From NCBI GenBank assembly GCA_013286085.1, contig JABDGK010000002.1:760-64759 (forward strand): a stretch of DNA of 64,000 nucleotides. Reading direction: 5' to 3'. Shown here one piece after another: positions 27,023-36,035 of the stretch (its first letter is position 1; every line of letters starts with the position of its first letter). A program made the position numbers and the translations under genes. Source of the DNA: Gammaproteobacteria bacterium. Its GTDB lineage: Bacteria > Pseudomonadota > Gammaproteobacteria > DSM-16500. The notes beneath the pieces were generated by a model, which saw only the letters and a program-made list of their open reading frames with translations, was not told the origin of the DNA and made no database searches.

Positions 27023-28135
27023 TTACATAATTGTGCAACATTGCCCTGGCTTATCATCTTTTAATTCTAAAATAACAAGATCATTTGTATAAGACTGTGC
27101 TTCTGGTTTTTTGTGTGTCTGATGTATTGACCCCATTGTTTCTCCAATCTCACTTAATGAATAAGGTCCTTCTCCAAACTGAAATGCTCGGATATGACTA
27201 TAACGAAGATCAATCCCATGTTCAGCTCGCAATTTATTTTCACTAATATTGCCAAGATCAATGGTCCATAACTCTTCCATGTTTTTCATGAATAATGTTT
27301 CAGTATGGCCACTTTCTTGAAAAGGCATTTTGCATCTATCTTTACCGCGAAAAAAATGTAATGCATGAGTTAACTCATGCCCAAAAGAAATAAAAGCGGG
27401 TTTAAAAACGAGACATTTTCCCTTGCCGAAATCAAGTGCCTTAAATAAAAACTGCGGGTCTTCCCAAAATTGAGGTGGATAAGTTAACTGCACTTTATTC
27501 CATGATTTTCTAGGGTGATTAAAAAATTTTAATGGAGATACTGAACTTTGCACATCATCTTTCATTGGATCATGTCGATTTCGCAGAGAGTTTTTGTCAG
27601 GCGTAATAGATAAACTGGCATGTGCTTGTTCGAGAACCGAAATATAACACGTATATTGTTCATGAAGTTGGTTGATTTTTATAATTAATCGTTGTCCTAC
27701 TGGTTGTGATATTAACTTTCGTATCAATACAGCTATGTTTTCTTTTTCTATGCTTTTTTTATCAAATGCTAAGCAGTGCTCCATAAAATAATGATACTGC
27801 TCACGTAGATATAACGCTGGCTCTGTTTTGTTTGTCTCGGGAATTAAATCATTATTAAATGAATGAAAAAATAATAGAGGATATTTGACATGCAGATTAT
27901 GCAGCGCATTCAATTTGTCATTAAATGCTTGTACTTCAAAAAATATTTCTTCTATATTTTTAGCGTTATCTTTTCCATAGGAAGCTAATACAGCATCTAT
28001 ATGTTGATAGATTTGATGTTCGAAGTCATCTGTGCGTCTGATAATTTCTTCTGGGGATAATTTTTTAAGCGAGGAAAGAAAGGTGTCTATTTTTTCTTTC
28101 AATTTATTATTTTCTAATTGTGTGTGACTCAGCAT
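27023..28135 (-). CDS. NleD-like (M91) zinc metalloprotease with a C-terminal CaaX box
   Basis: The 370-residue protein has a helical N-terminal region of about 195 residues and a C-terminal protease domain. The zinc motif is FGHELTHALHF (His253, Glu254, His257); MEELWTIDL and SENKLRAEHGIDLRYSH follow, matching the pattern of the M91 family (type III effectors NleD and HopH1). The last residues are GQCCTIM: CTIM is a classic CaaX prenylation box, with an extra Cys before it. Bacteria do not prenylate, so it implies action on host membranes after secretion. The frame opens at GTG 28147, but ATG 28135 has AGGTGA 8 bases upstream. Secretion route is not visible. Confidence 0.85.
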   Translation of the reverse strand: MLSHTQLENNKLKEKIDTFLSSLKKLSPEEIIRRTDDFEHQIYQHIDAVLASYGKDNAKNIEEIFFEVQAFNDKLNALHNLHVKYPLLFFHSFNNDLIPETNKTEPALYLREQYHYFMEHCLAFDKKSIEKENIAVLIRKLISQPVGQRLIIKINQLHEQYTCYISVLEQAHASLSITPDKNSLRNRHDPMKDDVQSSVSPLKFFNHPRKSWNKVQLTYPPQFWEDPQFLFKALDFGKGKCLVFKPAFISFGHELTHALHFFRGKDRCKMPFQESGHTETLFMKNMEELWTIDLGNISENKLRAEHGIDLRYSHIRAFQFGEGPYSLSEIGETMGSIHQTHKKPEAQSYTNDLVILELKDDKPGQCCTIM

Positions 28136-28276
28136 ACATATATTCACCTGTAAGGTATGAATATAATAATTATAGTATATGGCTAGACATATCGGCGTTA
28201 ATTGATAAATTACAATAGTATCATTGGGTTGTCGTTGTTATTGGATGTGTTATCTATACAAAACGCATAGATCATT

Positions 28277-28380
28277 AGCACCCTCACCCGCCGTGCAAAA
28301 AACGCACGTCGACCTCTCCCGCAAGCGGGAGAGGTGAGTTACGAAACAACGCCACCCCATAGAGCACTGTGGGAGAGGGG
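28277..28380. repeat. Family D repeat, variant copy 3
   Basis: It contains caccctcacccgccgtgc, then cctctcccgcaagcgggaga and a final gtgggagaggggg. The arms are less regular than in the other copies. It ends 6 bp before the dnaQ stop codon. Confidence 0.75.
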
Positions 28381-28385
28381 GCACA

Positions 28386-29111
28386 TTACGCTTCACTATC
28401 TATGGGTTGTTTCTCTAACCACAAACATTTTCCCTTTGTTTGCATTTTTTCTAAGTGTTCTAGATGTGATTTTATTTCATCTTCAGTGGCTTTCAGTACA
28501 CATAAATCATGTGTGTGAGTTGTTAAAACGGTATCAACGGTTTGTTGCTGTGTTGCAATTTCTGCAGTTTCAGTTTCACCAAATAAAGTCGCTTGTCCAC
28601 CCGTCATTGCAAGATAAACACGGGCTAGCAAATGTGCATCGAGTAAAGCGCCATGGAGTTCACGTTGTGAATTGTCAATGCTGTAACGCTTACACAATGC
28701 ATCTAAGCTATTACGTTGGCCTACATGCATTTGCCTTGCTAATAAAAGAGTATCGACAACGTGACAATAGTCTGTAATGGGCCGCCAAGATTTTTTTAGC
28801 AGCGCAAGTTCTGCGTTGATAAATCCGATATCGAATGATGCATTATGAATAATAAGTTCTGCGCCATCGACAAATTCCATGAATTGATGCGCAATGACAT
28901 GAAAGGTTGGTTTATCTTGCAGAAATTCATTAGTGATACCGTGAACAGCTAATGCGCCCTGGTCTATTTCACGTTGTGGATTCATGTATTGATGGTAGTG
29001 TTTGCCAGTCAGTTTGCGATTGACTAGCTCGACGCAACCAATTTCGATAATGCGATGACCTTCTGCAACGTGTAAGCCGGTTGTTTCAGTATCAAGAATT
29101 ACTTGTCGCAT
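28386..29111 (-). CDS. dnaQ: DNA polymerase III epsilon subunit (proofreading exonuclease)
   Basis: A DEDDh 3'-5' exonuclease of the replicative polymerase. Exo I is LDTETTGL (D7, E9), Exo II lies in IIHNASFDIGFIN and Exo III in HGALLDAHLLARVYL. The C-terminal part that binds DnaE is shorter than the catalytic domain, as expected; total length is 241. It lies 17 bp after rnhA, an order shared with E. coli (though there divergent). Confidence 0.96.
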   Translation of the reverse strand: MRQVILDTETTGLHVAEGHRIIEIGCVELVNRKLTGKHYHQYMNPQREIDQGALAVHGITNEFLQDKPTFHVIAHQFMEFVDGAELIIHNASFDIGFINAELALLKKSWRPITDYCHVVDTLLLARQMHVGQRNSLDALCKRYSIDNSQRELHGALLDAHLLARVYLAMTGGQATLFGETETAEIATQQQTVDTVLTTHTHDLCVLKATEDEIKSHLEHLEKMQTKGKCLWLEKQPIDSEA

Positions 29112-29128
29112 ACAGTTGCCCTTATTTT

Positions 29129-29569
29129 TTATTTCTTCAATAAATTATCAATGGCTGTGGTTGCTAATGCATCCACCAAATCATTTTCTGGATGTCCGCT
29201 GTGCCCTTTTACCCAGTGCCAAGTGATTTGATGGCGACTCGCTTCTTGATCGAGGGTTTGCCATAAATCGGCATTTTTTACGGGTTTTTTATCAGCTTTT
29301 ACCCAATTCTTTTTTTTCCAACCGGGCAGCCATTCGGAAATACCTTTTTGCACATACTGTGAATCCGTATAAAGATCCACACAACATGATTCTTTTAACA
29401 CAGCCAGTGCTTGTATGGCAGCCATTAACTCCATGCGATTATTTGTCGTATCACGTTCACCACCGGAGAGCGTTTTATCCGTTTTACCATAACGTAATAA
29501 TGCACCCCAGCCGCCAGGTCCTGGGTTGCCGCGACAAGCCCCGTCTGTGTAAATTTCTATTTTTTTCAT
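29129..29569 (-). CDS. rnhA: Ribonuclease HI
   Basis: It degrades the RNA strand of RNA-DNA hybrids. Catalytic acids are D9 in [11 protein letters not shown], the Glu of NNRMELMAA, the Asp of LYTDSQYV and the Asp in ENDLVDALA; the basic helix [17 protein letters not shown] is present. The length of 146 residues is usual. Its ATG overlaps the stop codon of the upstream methyltransferase gene. Confidence 0.97.
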   Translation of the reverse strand: MKKIEIYTDGACRGNPGPGGWGALLRYGKTDKTLSGGERDTTNNRMELMAAIQALAVLKESCCVDLYTDSQYVQKGISEWLPGWKKKNWVKADKKPVKNADLWQTLDQEASRHQITWHWVKGHSGHPENDLVDALATTAIDNLLKK

Positions 29570-30330
29570 TAAGGGTGGTTCCGTGCAATGGGTTTTGGAA
29601 TACCGATATTCGTTAAGCGAACATCTGATATTTTTTGTTTCCAGCTTAATTTAATTGGCGTCAGTGGTATGACTTTTGCTTGCGCAACCACTGTGTAAAC
29701 ACCACCGAATGGTGAGTGAAACCATTTCCCCGTTGTTTCAAGGAATGCTAATTGATGATAAATCTTTTCGTGGTTAACCGGTGGTCTATATAAATGTGTA
29801 CTATGTTTTATTAATTCAAAATCAGCGAGTGATAGCCATTTTTTAATTTGACTCGCTTTTATAAAGTGACCAGACCAGGGTATTGTTGTCCGTTTTGCCC
29901 ATAACTTTTTGAGGCCCCATAAGCTGTATGGATTAAAGCCTGTAATGATGATATGACCTTCTGGTTTGATAATTCGGCATGCCTCAGTGAATAGTTGGTG
30001 CGGGTTATCGATATATTCTAAAATATGGGGCAAAAGAACTAAATCAACACTGCCTGATGCGATTGGAAGTTCATGTAAATTACTTTCTACTGTTCGAATC
30101 TTGCCATGTTTGTTTTGGGTAAATAGTGGTGTAATTAAATATTGGTTTGGGACTGCGCTGGACTTTAATAATGTCTGCTGGTGTGGTGTACCAATGAGAA
30201 TAATTTGGTTGCCATAATATTGCGACAAGACAGACGATAAAAAATGGCGTTCTGATTCAAGTACTGCATGCCCTAGAAAATGTGCAAGCCAACGGTCCCA
30301 GTGCTGTATTTTATGGTAAGTTTTAGCCAA
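29569..30330 (-). CDS. yafS: SAM-dependent methyltransferase YafS-like
   Basis: A class I methyltransferase fold of 253 residues: [13 protein letters not shown] first strand, [20 protein letters not shown] in the motif 4 region and [20 protein letters not shown] after it. The substrate is unknown. The order gloB-yafS-rnhA-dnaQ matches enterobacteria, with gloB divergent as here. Its stop codon overlaps the rnhA start. Confidence 0.88.
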   Translation of the reverse strand: MAKTYHKIQHWDRWLAHFLGHAVLESERHFLSSVLSQYYGNQIILIGTPHQQTLLKSSAVPNQYLITPLFTQNKHGKIRTVESNLHELPIASGSVDLVLLPHILEYIDNPHQLFTEACRIIKPEGHIIITGFNPYSLWGLKKLWAKRTTIPWSGHFIKASQIKKWLSLADFELIKHSTHLYRPPVNHEKIYHQLAFLETTGKWFHSPFGGVYTVVAQAKVIPLTPIKLSWKQKISDVRLTNIGIPKPIARNHP

Positions 30331-30422
30331 GTCAGTTCTTCCCTAATTAAACCTGCATAAGTGTATCACAAAAACGAACATTTCTTTGCCTTGACCTCGC
30401 TTGATTTACTAGTACTATTATA

Positions 30423-31199
30423 ATGATGTTAACTATCATTCCGATACGTGCATTTAAGGATAATTATATCTGGCTGCTAGTCAATCCAGCCAATTTGCAC
30501 TGTGCAATTGTTGATCCAGGGGATGCTGAGCCAGTCTTGGATTTCTTAAAAAAACAACAGTTGATTCCTTGTTCAATTTTGATCACACATCATCACTATG
30601 ACCACTCGGGTGGTATCATTGATCTTAAGGCAATTTATCCTGATATTATTGTTTATGGCCCGGAACAAGAATCCATTCCGGGTGTTGATCGTTATGTTCG
30701 CGAAAATACGCCTGTTATTTTACCAGACTTAGGGTTGAGCTTGACTATTTTTGACATCCCAGGCCACACAAAAGGTCATGTGGCTTATTATGGCAATAAG
30801 ATGCTTTTTTGTGGAGATACGTTATTTGCGGCAGGCTGTGGCCGTCTTTTTGAAGGGACGGCCGGGCAAATGTATCAGTCACTTGCAAAGATTCGTGCAT
30901 TACCCGATGAGACCTTAATTTATTGTGCTCACGAGTATACCGCTGCAAATTTACGTTTTGCGGCGGTTGTGGAGCCTCATAATCGCGATATCCAAAAACG
31001 TATTAGTGATGTCGTTGTTATGGTGAAAAAGAATATCCCAACATTACCAAGTTTATTATTGTTGGAAAAACAGACCAACCCTTTTTTACGATGTCAGATT
31101 AAAACTGTGATAGACTCGGTTCAAGAGCACCAAGGTGAAGTGCTAACTGATTCAGTTAGTATTTTTCAATCACTCAGAGCTTGGAAAGATAACTTTTAG
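30423..31199 (+). CDS. gloB: Hydroxyacylglutathione hydrolase (glyoxalase II)
   Basis: It hydrolyses S-lactoylglutathione to lactate and glutathione, the second step of methylglyoxal detoxification. The metallo-beta-lactamase fold shows THHHYDHSGG, with Ser where most members have Val, then DIPGHTKGHVAYY, FCGDTLFAAGCGRLFEGT and CAHEYTAANLRFA. The length of 258 residues is normal. Two adjacent ATG codons at 30423 and 30426 are possible starts. mltD follows 19 bp later. Confidence 0.96.
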   Translation: MMLTIIPIRAFKDNYIWLLVNPANLHCAIVDPGDAEPVLDFLKKQQLIPCSILITHHHYDHSGGIIDLKAIYPDIIVYGPEQESIPGVDRYVRENTPVILPDLGLSLTIFDIPGHTKGHVAYYGNKMLFCGDTLFAAGCGRLFEGTAGQMYQSLAKIRALPDETLIYCAHEYTAANLRFAAVVEPHNRDIQKRISDVVVMVKKNIPTLPSLLLLEKQTNPFLRCQIKTVIDSVQEHQGEVLTDSVSIFQSLRAWKDNF

Positions 31200-31218
31200 C
31201 ATTGGTGAGTTAAGTTAG

Positions 31219-32862
31219 ATGATGCATTGGTATCAGAAACTAATTATAACAATTTGCATTGGATTTTTCGCCAGTGGCATTTTTGCATTTCCAAGTGTCG
31301 ATGGTATACAAGAATATCAGCCGAATGTGCTGCAATATCCCGATATCAAACAAGTGCTTGATGATGATATTGTGCGTTATCGAAATGCAGATGATATTTG
31401 GGCTGTTATGCGCCAAGAGTTCTCATTAGAGCATTATGAAAATGATCCGCAAGTGCAAATGCAAATCGAATGGTTTTTAGCTCATCAAGATTTTTTAACG
31501 CGCTCCATTACTCGTGCAGCACCCTATCTATATTATATTTTACAACAAGCACGTATTCGTCATTTACCTATTGAATTAGTTTTGTTGCCTATTATCGAGA
31601 GTGCCTATAACCCATATGCTTATTCTCCTGCTGGTGCGTCTGGTATTTGGCAGTTAATGCCAGGGACCGCATCCGGTTATGGAATCAAACAAGATAGATG
31701 GTACGATGGTCGGCGTGATGTTATTGCTTCTACAAAAGCTGCATTAAATTATCTTAGCTATTTAGGAACTTTTTTTGATAACAATTGGTTGTTGGCGATG
31801 GCAGCCTATGATACAGGTCTTGGTAATGTTTCGTATGCCATTAATCGAAATATTCGTGAAGGTTATGATACTGATTTTTGGTCATTGCGATTAGCACAAG
31901 AAACCCGTATCTATGTGCCTCGCATGTTAGCGTTGGCTGCTATTGTTGCCAATCCAGATCGCTACCCTGTTTATTTGCCACCGATTCCTCACGCGCCTTA
32001 TTTAGCGCAATTAAGTATTGGTATGCAAATGGATTTGCGGCATGTTGCTTTGTATGCAGGTGTACCTTACAAACAATTGATGCAGTTAAATTCAGGATTT
32101 AGTCATCCAATTACCGATCCGAGTGGTAAACGTAAATTAATTTTACCACTGGAAAATGTGGCGCAGTTTTCCGCAAATCTGCAGCAGCCATTACTCTACC
32201 CTAATGCGCAGTCTACTATCGCAGTAAATAATAGTATTGAAGATGATGCTACACAACAACTTCTTGCGCCAGTCGTTGCTTCGTCTAAATCAAAGAAATC
32301 AGCTCGGACTGTATTGGCGAGTGCACAAGCACCCACAGAAATTACCAGTGAAGATATAGGTGATTTTAATCATTATTTAGCTAGCAAAGAGGTAGATGGT
32401 TCGCGCGCGACAGCGCCTGCTGAAAATTATCCATCACCACCGCCAGCAGTAAAAAAAGAATTGGAAAATTTAGATGGTAATTATCGTATCCAGCCTGGTG
32501 ATACCATTTATATGACGCGTGAAGGCGATGATATTGATAAAATTGCACAACGTTTTCATGTGAGTACTCAGGCATTATTTGCGGCAAATCCATTGAACGC
32601 AACGAAAACCATGCATCAAGATCAGCATCTTGTTATTCCAACTCACTTGCGCAATGTGCAAATCGCAAAAGTGGTTGCGCCGACACCAAAAAAATATCAT
32701 CTTGCATCGGGTGATACTGTCTATATGGTAAGAAAAGGCGATACCATCGACAAAATAGCCCGTAAATTTCATATCACGGCACCCGAAATACGGATTACGA
32801 ATTTGATTGCTGATAACGATCTTCGTGATGGGGACAGATTGATTATTCCTACCCATGCCTAA
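31219..32862 (+). CDS. mltD: Membrane-bound lytic murein transglycosylase D
   Basis: It cleaves peptidoglycan glycans with formation of 1,6-anhydro ends. It has an N-terminal signal sequence (residues 1-24) without a lipobox, so it may be periplasmic rather than a lipoprotein; the transglycosylase domain has the catalytic Glu in LLPIIESAYNPYAYS, then GASGIWQLMPGTASGYG and AAYDTGLGNV. Two LysM modules end the protein (near 425-475 and 495-547, GDTIYMTREGDDIDKIAQRF and GDTVYMVRKGDTIDKIARKF). The position after gloB is conserved in gammaproteobacteria. Confidence 0.94.
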   Translation: MMHWYQKLIITICIGFFASGIFAFPSVDGIQEYQPNVLQYPDIKQVLDDDIVRYRNADDIWAVMRQEFSLEHYENDPQVQMQIEWFLAHQDFLTRSITRAAPYLYYILQQARIRHLPIELVLLPIIESAYNPYAYSPAGASGIWQLMPGTASGYGIKQDRWYDGRRDVIASTKAALNYLSYLGTFFDNNWLLAMAAYDTGLGNVSYAINRNIREGYDTDFWSLRLAQETRIYVPRMLALAAIVANPDRYPVYLPPIPHAPYLAQLSIGMQMDLRHVALYAGVPYKQLMQLNSGFSHPITDPSGKRKLILPLENVAQFSANLQQPLLYPNAQSTIAVNNSIEDDATQQLLAPVVASSKSKKSARTVLASAQAPTEITSEDIGDFNHYLASKEVDGSRATAPAENYPSPPPAVKKELENLDGNYRIQPGDTIYMTREGDDIDKIAQRFHVSTQALFAANPLNATKTMHQDQHLVIPTHLRNVQIAKVVAPTPKKYHLASGDTVYMVRKGDTIDKIARKFHITAPEIRITNLIADNDLRDGDRLIIPTHA

Positions 32863-32903
32863 TTTTGATTGACAGAAAAAACTTCCTTACCTACACTACT
32901 CGC

Positions 32904-32988
32904 CAAATCACCAGGGGTGCTTAGAAATTTCTAGGCTGAGACGTTACCCTTAAACCTGCTCTGGATAATGCCTGCGGAGGGAGTGTGA
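32904..32988 (+). promoter_or_regulatory. TPP riboswitch aptamer (THI box)
   Basis: The conserved thiamine pyrophosphate aptamer is clear: aggggtgc, the gctgagac turn after a small hairpin (agaaatttct), acccttaaacctg, then ctggataatgcctgcggagg followed by gagtg. It lies upstream of thiE and controls the thiamine salvage operon in response to TPP. Confidence 0.95.
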
Positions 32989-32995
32989 GCTTGCT

Positions 32996-33025
32996 TGATA
33001 AGCATTTCTGCTTGTCATTCTTTTT
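32996..33025 (+). terminator. Riboswitch expression platform: intrinsic terminator
   Basis: The stem tgataagca pairs with tgcttgtca (one G-U pair) around loop tttc and is followed by ttcttttt. Placed directly after the aptamer and 35 bp before thiE, it suggests control by transcription attenuation. Confidence 0.8.
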
Positions 33026-33059
33026 GCTCATGCTGTTTTCGCTTTTTTAGGAAGAAGCT

Positions 33060-33770
33060 ATGCAACATGAGTATCTTAAGCTTTGTTTGATAACGAATCA
33101 GCATAACCAGACTTTTGAAGCATATAAAAAAATTCTAATGGCTGCGATTGCAGGTGGCATTACGTCAATTCAAGTTCGTGAGAAAAACCAAAATTTATGG
33201 CAACTAGAAGAATTTGTAAAAAATATCAAGTTGTTAATAAAACCCTATCACATACGACTCATTATCAATGATCATGTTGATCTTGCTAAAAAAATGGATG
33301 TGGATGGTGTTCATTTAGGACAACAGGATATGTCACCTAATATGGCCAGAAAAATTTTAGGTCCTCATAAAATTATTGGCCTATCTATTGAGTCTCTCGA
33401 GCAATTACAAGAAGCAAATCAATTCACTTCATTAAATTACGTTGCTGCCAGCGCCATTTTTCCCAGTAAAAATAAATTGGATTGCAATATGTTGTGGGGG
33501 CTTGATGGCTTGAGAACCCTTTGTCAGCAATCATATCATCCTGTGATTGCGATTGGTGGTATTCATCAAGATAATGTGAAGGATGTTGTTATGAATGGTG
33601 CGGCGGGTGTTGCAGTGATTTCTGCTATTCATGATGTGGTCAATCCAGAGAAAGCGGCTCGTAATATATTAGCTAAAATTCACCAAGGAAAATGTCATGT
33701 CAAATCAGCTTCGCAACACATTAAATGCAATAAAAAAACAAAAACCCCTTATATTGAATTTTACGAATGA
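33060..33770 (+). CDS. thiE: Thiamine-phosphate synthase
   Basis: It joins HMP pyrophosphate and thiazole phosphate to thiamine phosphate. The TIM-barrel signatures are ITSIQVREKN, INDHVDLAKKMDVDGVHLGQQDM and AASAIFPSKNK, with the phosphate site AIGGI. AGGAAG precedes the start. The last ~25 residues (after AKIHQGK) are Lys-rich, overlap the start of thiM by 74 bp and look like an extension past the normal end, perhaps after loss of an earlier stop codon. Confidence 0.94.
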   Translation: MQHEYLKLCLITNQHNQTFEAYKKILMAAIAGGITSIQVREKNQNLWQLEEFVKNIKLLIKPYHIRLIINDHVDLAKKMDVDGVHLGQQDMSPNMARKILGPHKIIGLSIESLEQLQEANQFTSLNYVAASAIFPSKNKLDCNMLWGLDGLRTLCQQSYHPVIAIGGIHQDNVKDVVMNGAAGVAVISAIHDVVNPEKAARNILAKIHQGKCHVKSASQHIKCNKKTKTPYIEFYE

Positions 33771-34461
33771 TGTTACCATTGATTTTATTGCCAACGGTTT
33801 ATTATGTGTTGGCGCTTCTCCTGTTATGTGTAAAGCAGAACAAGAAATTGAAGATTTAGTGAGGATATCAAATGCCGTGGTTATTAATATTGGCACGTTG
33901 GATGAAAAGCATATCATGCTTTGCGAAACAGCTTGTCGAATCGCGAATCAGCTAGGTAGACCAATTATTTTTGACCCCGTGGGTGCTGGTGCAAGTCATT
34001 ATCGCACAACGATATCAAAAAAAATCATATCCACTTATCAAATAGCGATTGTGCGTGGCAATGCGAGTGAAATTATGGCGCTCGCAGGTTATCAAACCAC
34101 TACGCGTGGTGTGGATAGTAATGATAGTAGTATAGAGGCAATTAAATCTGCAGGTAAAATTGCAAATAAATTTAATGTCGTTGTTGTGATAAGTGGAGAA
34201 ACGGATGTCATTATTGACAATAATCGCATTGAAAAGATAATCGGTGGATCTGATATGATGCCAAAAATAACCGGTACGGGATGTTTGATGACAGCAATTA
34301 TTGCAGCATTTCATGCCGTGCAAGCAGATAAATTTACGGCGGCGGCTTTGGCTGCCTATTTTTATGGATTATGCGGAGAGCAAGCGGCCAGGCTGATTGA
34401 TGGTGTTGGATCATTTAAAACGAAGTTTTTAGATTGTTTGAGTAATTATGACGCCGTATAA
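33697..34461 (+). CDS. thiM: Hydroxyethylthiazole kinase
   Basis: It phosphorylates salvaged thiazole alcohol. Ribokinase-like ATP sites are visible: NFTNDVTIDFIANGLLCVGASPVM, split over the substrate site, FDPVGAGAS, VRGNASEIMALAG and the catalytic GTGCLMTA near 203-210. Start ATG at 33697 lies inside the thiE tail. The length of 254 residues is normal. It overlaps thiD by 14 bp. Confidence 0.95.
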   Translation: MSNQLRNTLNAIKKQKPLILNFTNDVTIDFIANGLLCVGASPVMCKAEQEIEDLVRISNAVVINIGTLDEKHIMLCETACRIANQLGRPIIFDPVGAGASHYRTTISKKIISTYQIAIVRGNASEIMALAGYQTTTRGVDSNDSSIEAIKSAGKIANKFNVVVVISGETDVIIDNNRIEKIIGGSDMMPKITGTGCLMTAIIAAFHAVQADKFTAAALAAYFYGLCGEQAARLIDGVGSFKTKFLDCLSNYDAV

Positions 34462-35308
34462 AGCTGTGCTTACTATTGCTGGATCTGATTCATCAGGTGG
34501 GGCTGGTATTCAAGCGGACATAAAAACTATTTCTGCTATTGGGTGTTATGCAGCCTCGGTGATTACTAGTCTTACGGCGCAAAATACGCTAGGCGTGCAG
34601 AAAGTTGAAAAAATTTCAGCTGATTTTATTTATCAGCAATTAGAGTCTGTTTTGACAGATATTCACTTTGATGCGATTAAAATTGGCATGATTCAACATG
34701 CTGAAAATGCGGCTGTTATTATTAGTTGCATTCAAAAATTCCATCCTAAAAATATTGTGATTGATCCGGTGATGGTTTCAAAAAATGGTTGTCTGTTGAT
34801 GGATGCGGATGCTGTCCCTGTGTTAACAAGCACATTATTTCCTTGTGCTATTCTCGTTACGCCTAATATTCCTGAAGCGGAAAAATTGCTTAATAAAAAA
34901 ATAGACTCGTTAGAGGATATGAAGATGGCGGCTTTTGATCTTAGTAATATAGCTAAGACAAGTATTTTACTAAAAGGCGGTCATCTAAAGGATGTAGATT
35001 CTCCTGATGTGCTGTATCTATTTTCTGAAAAGAAATTTTATTTTTTTAATACAAAAAGAATTGATACTAAGAATACACATGGCACAGGATGTACCTATTC
35101 GTCAGCTATAGCTGCGTATTTGGCACATGGATATTCATTAGTTGAGGCGGTTTCTGCAGCAAAAAATTATATATTTCAAGCTATTTTGTCCGGCAGTAAG
35201 CGCTTGCTTGGGAGGGGTTATGGTCCTGTGCATCATTTTTATGAGAGAAATAATAGGGCTTGCGCGGGAATGACAAGAACTTTAGAGGTAGAACCTAATG
35301 ATATTTGA
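34448..35308 (+). CDS. thiD: Hydroxymethylpyrimidine (phosphate) kinase
   Basis: It phosphorylates HMP and HMP-phosphate. Family signatures are AGSDSSGGAGIQADIKT at the N-terminus, VIDPVMVSKNG, TPNIPEAEKLL and NTHGTGCTYSSAIAAYLAHG with the catalytic base region. The tail after about 265 is longer than usual. It overlaps thiM and tenA, showing a tightly packed operon. Confidence 0.95.
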   Translation: MTPYKAVLTIAGSDSSGGAGIQADIKTISAIGCYAASVITSLTAQNTLGVQKVEKISADFIYQQLESVLTDIHFDAIKIGMIQHAENAAVIISCIQKFHPKNIVIDPVMVSKNGCLLMDADAVPVLTSTLFPCAILVTPNIPEAEKLLNKKIDSLEDMKMAAFDLSNIAKTSILLKGGHLKDVDSPDVLYLFSEKKFYFFNTKRIDTKNTHGTGCTYSSAIAAYLAHGYSLVEAVSAAKNYIFQAILSGSKRLLGRGYGPVHHFYERNNRACAGMTRTLEVEPNDI

Positions 35309-35951
35309 AAGAATGCGTCAAGAAACTAAATTTCTTCTGAAAAAAATTCATCAGCATCCATTTAATATCGAGCTTGCTCAGGGTCGATTGGATTTATCAA
35401 AATTTATTTATTATTTAATTCAAGATTCGCTTTACCTGGTGGATTTTAGCAAGGCATTAGCTATCACTGCTGCTAGATTGCCGGAGCGTCATGATTCTAG
35501 GCAATATATGCAATTTGCATTAGGTGCGATTGAAGCTGAAAATCAATTGCATTTGGATTTTTTGGCAGACCATAAGGTGTCTAATCTAGCAGCGCATCGG
35601 CAATCTCCCGCTTGTTTTATGTATACTAATTATTTATTAAAAATTGCCAGTCTTGCTTCTGTGGAGGAAGCTGTTGCTAGTTTATTGCCTTGTTTTTGGA
35701 TTTATAGTGAAGTGGGTAAAAAAATCGCGGCTATGGAAATAATATCTAATAATCCATTTCAAGATTGGATTGATTTATATGCGAGTGATGCGTTTGCGGG
35801 TTCTGTTGAATCCGCAATCGACACGGTGAATATGCTTGGACAGCAAGCATCAGAAACTATTAAAAATAATATGTTGTCGGCTTTTATCAAGGCTACTGAG
35901 TTGGAATGGTTATTTTGGGATAGTGCTTATGCCTTGCAAGAATGGAGGTAA
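35298..35951 (+). CDS. tenA: Aminopyrimidine aminohydrolase / thiaminase II
   Basis: It hydrolyses aminopyrimidine or thiamine breakdown products to HMP for salvage. TenA features are D43 in LIQDSLYL, the catalytic C132 in LLPCFWIYSEVG and the C-terminal LEWLFWDSAY with the conserved Glu. The length of 217 residues is typical. The operon has no thiC or thiG, so it points to recycling rather than full synthesis. Its stop codon touches a palindromic repeat. Confidence 0.93.
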   Translation: MIFERMRQETKFLLKKIHQHPFNIELAQGRLDLSKFIYYLIQDSLYLVDFSKALAITAARLPERHDSRQYMQFALGAIEAENQLHLDFLADHKVSNLAAHRQSPACFMYTNYLLKIASLASVEEAVASLLPCFWIYSEVGKKIAAMEIISNNPFQDWIDLYASDAFAGSVESAIDTVNMLGQQASETIKNNMLSAFIKATELEWLFWDSAYALQEWR

Positions 35952-36028
35952 GTAGCCCGTATGGAGCGTAGCGCAATACGGGATGGTATGGCCAGACCCC
36001 GTATTACGCTGCGCTACATACGGGCTAC
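35952..36028. repeat. Family E palindrome
   Basis: gtagcccgtatggagcgtag and following bases pair with the segment ending cgctacatacgggctac; the inner portion caatacggg/cccgtatt also pairs. It fills the gap between the convergent tenA and NlpC-like gene, starting at the base after the tenA stop, and may terminate both transcripts. Confidence 0.88.
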
Positions 36029-36035
36029 AAAGAAA

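Noticed and set aside
28334..28777. Plus-strand 147-residue frame with hydrophobic stretch
   Set aside because: It is antisense to dnaQ and starts inside repeat D.
34015..34323. Cys/His-rich minus-strand frame resembling a zinc protein
   Set aside because: It is antisense to thiM, whose catalytic motifs are clear.
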